Positions 60,125 through 64,000 of a DNA stretch of 64,000 bases are shown piece after piece. Origin of the DNA: Curtobacterium sp. MCJR17_055 (GTDB lineage Bacteria > Actinomycetota > Actinomycetes > Actinomycetales > Microbacteriaceae); NCBI RefSeq assembly GCF_003224335.1, contig NZ_QKLF01000004.1:1-64000 (forward strand), read 5' to 3'. How positions within the stretch are numbered: the first letter of the stretch is position 1; each line of letters starts with the position of its first letter. The translations under genes were made by a program, and so were the position numbers. Below the pieces are notes generated by a model, which worked only from the letters and a program-made list of their open reading frames with translations, did no database searches and was not told where the DNA came from.

Positions 60125-61675
60125 GTGCCGCACGCCTTCGACCCCCAGCGCTCCCGGCCGGTCGCGCTCGCCGACGTCGCCGCGGCGGCCGGCGCGGGAC
60201 CGCTGACCGGGGCAGCCGCACGGACCGTCGTCACGGGCGCCGCGGTCGCCACCGCGGACCTCCTGCCCGGCTGGCTCTTCGTCGCGGTGCCGGGTCGTCG
60301 TGGCCACGGCTCCCGGCACGTCGACGCGGCCCGTGCCGCCGGAGCGGTCGCGGTCCTCACGGACGACGCCGGGGCGCGTGACGCTGCGCTCGCGGGGCTG
60401 CCGACCGTCGTCGTCCCGGACCCGCGCGCGGTCCTCGGTGCGGTCGCCCGGGTGGTGTCGGGCACCGCCGACCTCGGGTTCCCGCTGTTCGGTGTCACCG
60501 GGACCAACGGCAAGACGTCGACCGTGTCGATCCTCGACGCGGTCATGCAGCGCCTCGGGTGGACCACCGCCATGACCTCCACCGCAGAGCGCCGCATCGC
60601 CGACGAGGTCGTCGCCAGCCGGTTGACGACGCCGGAGGCCACGGAACTCCACGCGTTCCTCGCGCGTGCCCGTGAACGCCGCGTCGACGGAGCCGCGGTC
60701 GAGGTCAGCGCACAGGGGCTCACGCGCCACCGCGTCGACGGCGTGTGGTTCGACGTCGCCGGGTTCACGAACCTCAGCCACGACCACCTCGACGACTACG
60801 TGGACATGGACGACTACCTCCGCGCGAAGGTGCAGCTGTTCCAGCCCGACCGGGCCGGACGCGGCGTCGTGTCGCTCGACTCGGCCGCCGGTCGCGCCGT
60901 CGTCCGGGCGAGCGGGATCCCGGTCGAGACGGTCACGAGCGACCCGGGCACGTCCGCGGACTGGCGGGTCACGGTCCTGGAACAACGCCCCGACGGCACC
61001 CGCTTCCGGATCGACGGCCCGGGCGTGCACGTGAGCACCGAGGTGCCGTTGCTCGGTCGTCACATGGCCGCGAACGTCGGGTTGGCGGTCGCGATGCTCC
61101 GCGCCGGCGGTGTCCCCGCGGACGACCTGGTCGCGGCGGTCGACGGCGGGCTCGACGTCGTCGTGCCGGGGCGGATGGCCGATGCGTCGAGTGCGACGGG
61201 TCCGCGCGTGTTCGTCGACTTCGCGCACACCCCGGACGCGTTCGCGAAGAGCCTCGCGGCGATCCGTGCGTTCGCCAGCGGCCCCGTGGCGATCGTCCTC
61301 GGCGCGGACGGCGACCGCGACCCGAGCAAGCGCGGTCCGATGGGTGCGGTGGCGGCGACGATGGCGGACCTCGTGGTCGTCGCGGACCACCACCCGCGGT
61401 TCGAGGACCCGGACGGCATCCGGGCCGCGGTCCTCGACGGTGCCCGGCGGTCCGGGGGGACTGCCACGGTCGTGGAACTGGCGGACCCGGCGCAGGCGAT
61501 CCGCCACGCCCTCGCCGCGGTGGGGGAGGACGGTGTCGTGTACTGGGCCGGTCCGGGGCTGACCGACTACCGGGACGTCCGCGGCGTGCACGTGCCGTAC
61601 TCGTCCTTCCGGGACGCGCAGGCTGCACTCGCAGAGGCCGGTCACCCGGCGCGGGAGGCCGTCTCCGCCGTCTGA
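60125..61675 (+). CDS. MurE-like Mur ligase paralogue
   Basis: A 516-residue Mur ligase with all three domains: the N-terminal UDP-binding region, the central ATPase with GVTGTNGKTSTV (124-135) and the carbamylated Lys235 (YLRAKVQLF), and the C-terminal domain with VDFAHTPDAF. It is closest in shape to MurE. Two signature motifs differ: the amino-acid-specificity DNPR/DDPR block is DHHPR (421-425) and the GKGHE block is AGPGLTDYR (475-483). MurE proper belongs to the dcw cluster, so this may add another residue or have another substrate. GTG at 60125 with AGGAGG upstream. Confidence 0.85.
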   Translation: MPHAFDPQRSRPVALADVAAAAGAGPLTGAAARTVVTGAAVATADLLPGWLFVAVPGRRGHGSRHVDAARAAGAVAVLTDDAGARDAALAGLPTVVVPDPRAVLGAVARVVSGTADLGFPLFGVTGTNGKTSTVSILDAVMQRLGWTTAMTSTAERRIADEVVASRLTTPEATELHAFLARARERRVDGAAVEVSAQGLTRHRVDGVWFDVAGFTNLSHDHLDDYVDMDDYLRAKVQLFQPDRAGRGVVSLDSAAGRAVVRASGIPVETVTSDPGTSADWRVTVLEQRPDGTRFRIDGPGVHVSTEVPLLGRHMAANVGLAVAMLRAGGVPADDLVAAVDGGLDVVVPGRMADASSATGPRVFVDFAHTPDAFAKSLAAIRAFASGPVAIVLGADGDRDPSKRGPMGAVAATMADLVVVADHHPRFEDPDGIRAAVLDGARRSGGTATVVELADPAQAIRHALAAVGEDGVVYWAGPGLTDYRDVRGVHVPYSSFRDAQAALAEAGHPAREAVSAV

Positions 61676-62337
61676 CCGTCGCGGGCGACGTGGTCACGGC
61701 CCGCCCGACGACGTTCCGCCCGGCGCCGACGGCGGCGCACGGCGGAGACCGTGCCGATGGTGATCATCACGACGCCGTAGGTGAGCAGCAGGCCGGCGAG
61801 CGTCGGCAGCAGCCACGTCCGGGACCCGTTCACCACCTGGTTGACCGCGCCGAGCCCGGGCACGCTGTACCAGACTGAGCCGCGGACCTGCGCCGGGATC
61901 ACGGGGTCGGCGTCGGCCTCGGCGTTCGCGTCGCCGCGGAACACGAACGTCCGGGAGCCGTCCGAGGACGCACCGATCGCGACGACCCGGTGCGTGACCA
62001 CCTCGGGCCGCCCGGAGACGAGCTGGTAGGTGACGACGTCCCCGACCCGGATGTCCTCGGGTGCGACCGGACGGACGACGACGAGCGTCCCCGGCGGCAG
62101 GGTCGGCTCCATCGACTGTGTCAGGACGGAGAGCGGCACCGAGCCGGTGGCCTTCGGGAGCACGACGAGCACGACGGCCAGCGCCGCCACGAGCAGGACC
62201 AGCCCGGTGCTCAGACCGAGTCCGACCGCGCGGAGGAGTGCCGGGAAGCCGGTCGGGACACGACGGACGGCGGGGCGGGCGGCGTGGCGGGGCCGGGTCG
62301 CGCCTCCGGCCCGGGTGCCGCTGCTGATCGCGGTCAT
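61642..62337 (-). CDS. SipW-type signal peptidase I
   Basis: A 231-residue S26B peptidase with two transmembrane segments (about 37-62 and 172-195). The nucleophile is Ser75 (VLTQSMEPTLPPG), and His116 (THRVVAIG) replaces the Lys of classical enzymes, as in SipW and archaeal/ER forms. GDANAEADADPV is the third conserved block. It should cleave the two SipW-type precursors encoded before it. ATG overlaps the previous stop (ATGA). Its 3' end overlaps the convergent MurE-like gene by 34 bp. Confidence 0.92.
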   Translation of the reverse strand: MTAISSGTRAGGATRPRHAARPAVRRVPTGFPALLRAVGLGLSTGLVLLVAALAVVLVVLPKATGSVPLSVLTQSMEPTLPPGTLVVVRPVAPEDIRVGDVVTYQLVSGRPEVVTHRVVAIGASSDGSRTFVFRGDANAEADADPVIPAQVRGSVWYSVPGLGAVNQVVNGSRTWLLPTLAGLLLTYGVVMITIGTVSAVRRRRRRAERRRAGRDHVARDGQTAETASRAG

Positions 62338-63212
62338 GCGCCGCACCGGATGGCGGGGCCGTCCTGCTGCGTGAACAGGGTCACCGGCCCGGAACCGGCG
62401 ATGTCGTCGGTCGGCTGCCCGGCGTCGTCGAGGACGCGGACGTCCACGGTCACGGGCCCGGCGGGGGTGCCCGGCGGGAGGTCCACCGGAGCGATCTGGA
62501 GGGTTCCGTGGTAGCCCTGGTCGGACGCGCCGACCCGCTTCTCGCCCACGTAGGCGGCGTAGTAGGTGGCGTCCGGCCGGGTACCGCGGGCCCAGGCCAC
62601 GTCGACGTAGTTGCCGTCGTGGTCCGTGCAGGTGAACGCGGGGAGGCCGTTGCCCGTGTTGAGGTACAGCCCGCCCGACACGGTGGCGGAAACCCAACTC
62701 CCGTTCGCCGTCGTCAGTTCGAGGTGCACGTCCGTGGTCGCCTGCGGGGGTGCGTCGGCCCGGACAGTCGACCGGATGCACCACACGGCATCGGCCCGCG
62801 GCCCGAGGTGGGACACCAGGCTCGGGAGCGCGGCCCAGGTCCCTCGGACGGCACCGCTGCCGACGTCCCCGGTCGCGGTGCACCCGTCGGCCGACGGGAC
62901 GGGCCACGCCACGACGTCGACGGCCTGGGCGAGGGCGACCGACCCGGCGGCGACCAGGACGCGCGTCGCGGTCGTGCCCGCGATGTTCCCGGTGTTCCGC
63001 AGGGTGACCGGGCGGGTGGCGGTCGGGTCGGCGGAGGTGAAGGTGGTCGTGATGGCCTCGGTGCCCGTGATGCCCGCGACCACCTTGCCGTTCGTGACGC
63101 TCGACGCGGTGGTCCCGGTCGCGGTCCACAGCGCCCAGGCGACGGAGGAGCCACCGCCGACGAACGCGGCGACGAGCACCACGGCGAGCAGGACCCGGAG
63201 GCGGCCGTTCAC
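62334..63212 (-). CDS. SipW-dependent exported protein
   Basis: A 292-residue secreted protein with an uncleaved-looking hydrophobic leader ending in SVAWALWTATGTTASS, the WALW-type SipW signal. The mature part is beta-rich with repeats of about 90 residues, four Cys and Thr/Ser content, as in adhesive or fibre-forming envelope proteins. GTG at 63212 overlaps the previous stop (GTGA). Probably a TasA/camelysin-like surface component. Confidence 0.78.
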   Translation of the reverse strand: MNGRLRVLLAVVLVAAFVGGGSSVAWALWTATGTTASSVTNGKVVAGITGTEAITTTFTSADPTATRPVTLRNTGNIAGTTATRVLVAAGSVALAQAVDVVAWPVPSADGCTATGDVGSGAVRGTWAALPSLVSHLGPRADAVWCIRSTVRADAPPQATTDVHLELTTANGSWVSATVSGGLYLNTGNGLPAFTCTDHDGNYVDVAWARGTRPDATYYAAYVGEKRVGASDQGYHGTLQIAPVDLPPGTPAGPVTVDVRVLDDAGQPTDDIAGSGPVTLFTQQDGPAIRCGA

Positions 63213-63805
63213 CCTGCCACCTGCGTCCCCGTGACCGTCAGGGTGAAGTCGGTGACGGCACCTGAGACGGTCTGCGGCGCGTCCGCGTCGAGGACCACCT
63301 CGACGCAGGCCGTGCCCGTGACCCCGACCGGCAGCGTGTAGTAGCCGCTCCCGGTGTCGAACGCGGTCGGGCGGGCACTGTAGCCGCCGAGCCCGGCCCG
63401 GCAGTCGGACGCCCGCGCGACCGCGGCGAGACGCACGGTGAGCTCGTCGAGCACGGCGGCGTCGGGGACGGAGGGGACGTAGGCCACCTTCGTCCCGGTC
63501 AGCGCGAGCCGGATGGAGAGCGGGACGGTGCCGGTGTTCCGGACGGTGAACGTCCCCGTCGTGCTCGTCCCCGGCGCGAGCGGTGCCGCGTCCGTGACGC
63601 GCATCGCCGTGACGGCGAGGGTCGCCGTGCCCGACCGGATCGTGACCGCGTCGGTCTCGGCGGAGCTGTTCCACAGGGCGTAGGTGCTGCCACTGCCCAT
63701 GACAGCAGCGCTCACGGCGGCGGCGAGAGCGATCCCGAGGGTCCAGACCCAGCGCCGACGACGGGGCGCGCGGTGGCGTCCCGTCGTCGGTGTGGTCCTC
63801 GTCAT
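63209..63805 (-). CDS. SipW-dependent exported protein (camelysin/TasA-like)
   Basis: A 198-residue protein. The leader (about 18-46) ends GSGSTYALWNSSAETDAV, the SipW-type signal. The mature part starts with a strand typical of TasA/camelysin (ATLAVTAMRVTD, TTGTFTVRNTGTVPLSIRLAL). Two Cys (in RASDCRAG and GTACVEV) may form a disulfide. Co-translated with the next gene (GTGA). Role as a surface fibre or matrix protein is inferred from context with SipW. Confidence 0.82.
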   Translation of the reverse strand: MTRTTPTTGRHRAPRRRRWVWTLGIALAAAVSAAVMGSGSTYALWNSSAETDAVTIRSGTATLAVTAMRVTDAAPLAPGTSTTGTFTVRNTGTVPLSIRLALTGTKVAYVPSVPDAAVLDELTVRLAAVARASDCRAGLGGYSARPTAFDTGSGYYTLPVGVTGTACVEVVLDADAPQTVSGAVTDFTLTVTGTQVAG

Positions 63806-63917
63806 GGTCGTCCCCCTGGACGTCGCGGTCCTCGTGGTGCGACGGACGACGGGCGGGTGAGGGGCCCGCCGTCCGCCGTGTCCGGGTCGCCGTCCGTTCC
63901 CGGGCGGCGTCGGTGCG

Positions 63918-64000
63918 TCAGGAACCGATGGCGGTCTGGGTGAGCGTGAACGCGAGCGCGCCGACGTCCACGGTGCCGCCCTGGCCGGTGGTCGCGGACT
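63918..64000 (-). CDS. C-terminal fragment of a further exported protein (runs off the right edge)
   Basis: The minus strand encodes SATTGQGGTVDVGALAFTLTQ and ends TAIGS before a TGA at 63920-63918. The small-residue, strand-rich composition and the position directly before two SipW substrates suggest a third member of the same cluster. Only 26-27 codons are visible. The 112-bp gap to the next gene contains an imperfect GC-rich hairpin (about 63849-63872) that may end this transcript. Confidence 0.6.
   Translation of the reverse strand, partial: SATTGQGGTVDVGALAFTLTQTAIGS

Noticed and set aside
56446-60381. A 1311-codon open frame on the plus strand
   Set aside because: It is antisense to the eis-like, photolyase and hypothetical genes. 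The product is low-complexity and rich in Arg, Gly, Val, Glu and Asp, as expected from the complement of GC-rich genes.

Overview
The window is very GC-rich (roughly 70%) with strong third-position GC, many GTG starts, ATGA/GTGA stop-start overlaps, IdeR/DtxR-type iron boxes, and many genes whose start codon lies 6-7 nt after a TANNNT -10 hexamer (leaderless transcripts). Together with the gene content (SPL-like radical SAM protein, FeS-BCP photolyase, SipW locus, pentose and plant-polysaccharide utilisation), this points to a Microbacteriaceae actinobacterium, most likely Curtobacterium or a close, plant-associated relative. I saw no tRNA, rRNA, CRISPR array, transposase or prophage, so this is ordinary chromosome.

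Layout. 0.3-8.8 kb: mntP, a small membrane protein, then a purine-to-allantoin block: xanthine dehydrogenase (separate FAD subunit, fused Fe-S/Mo subunit, XdhC) on the minus strand, divergent from uraD-uraH-uricase and a MocA-type nucleotidyltransferase on the plus strand. 8.7-20.8 kb: mixed housekeeping and stress genes: old yellow enzyme, GT39-like membrane protein, OhrR-like regulator, TetR-MMPL exporter pair, zinc ribbons, MarR-NmrA pair, SDR plus lipoprotein class A beta-lactamase, alpha/beta hydrolase. 20.9-25.9 kb: an iron(III)-siderophore ABC importer and a siderophore-interacting reductase, both with iron boxes. 26.4-38.3 kb: two carbohydrate import/hydrolysis islands, one with GH51 arabinofuranosidase and one with GH35 beta-galactosidase and its own LacI regulator. 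38.4-44.4 kb: small hypothetical genes, an SPL-like radical SAM protein, an MNT/HEPN pair, a DUF2256/DUF3253 protein and a GH13 enzyme. 44.4-55.0 kb: a complete L-arabinose system (Mms/Xyl-type ABC importer, LacI regulator, araB-araD-araA) followed by an alditol oxidase. 55.0-64.0 kb: a 37-aa membrane protein, a possible small RNA, an Eis-type acetyltransferase, FeS-BCP photolyase, a divergent MurE-like ligase, and a SipW signal peptidase with SipW-type exported proteins running off the right edge.

How the genes fit together. The same LacI operator, GTGAGCGCTCAC, occurs at the arabinofuranosidase/oligosaccharide ABC divergon (29.74 and 29.82 kb), at the arabinose ABC importer (48.49 kb) and twice around the araBDA promoter (49.70 and 49.72 kb). 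This suggests one regulon that imports arabino-oligosaccharides, releases arabinose and converts it to xylulose-5-phosphate. The GH35 island carries a different operator, ATGTTGACGTCAACAT, next to its own LacI gene. The purine block should convert hypoxanthine/xanthine through urate to allantoin.

The most unusual features are two families of dispersed palindromic elements: terminator hairpins built on a GACGGGAGGC arm, and a 37-bp CGACAGAT...CTGTCG hairpin found three times. Others are a winged-helix-fused MNT nucleotidyltransferase with a HEPN partner lacking the usual Arg-His motif, a MurE paralogue with altered signature motifs, a C-terminal alpha/beta-hydrolase relic, and a possible small RNA next to a tiny membrane protein.
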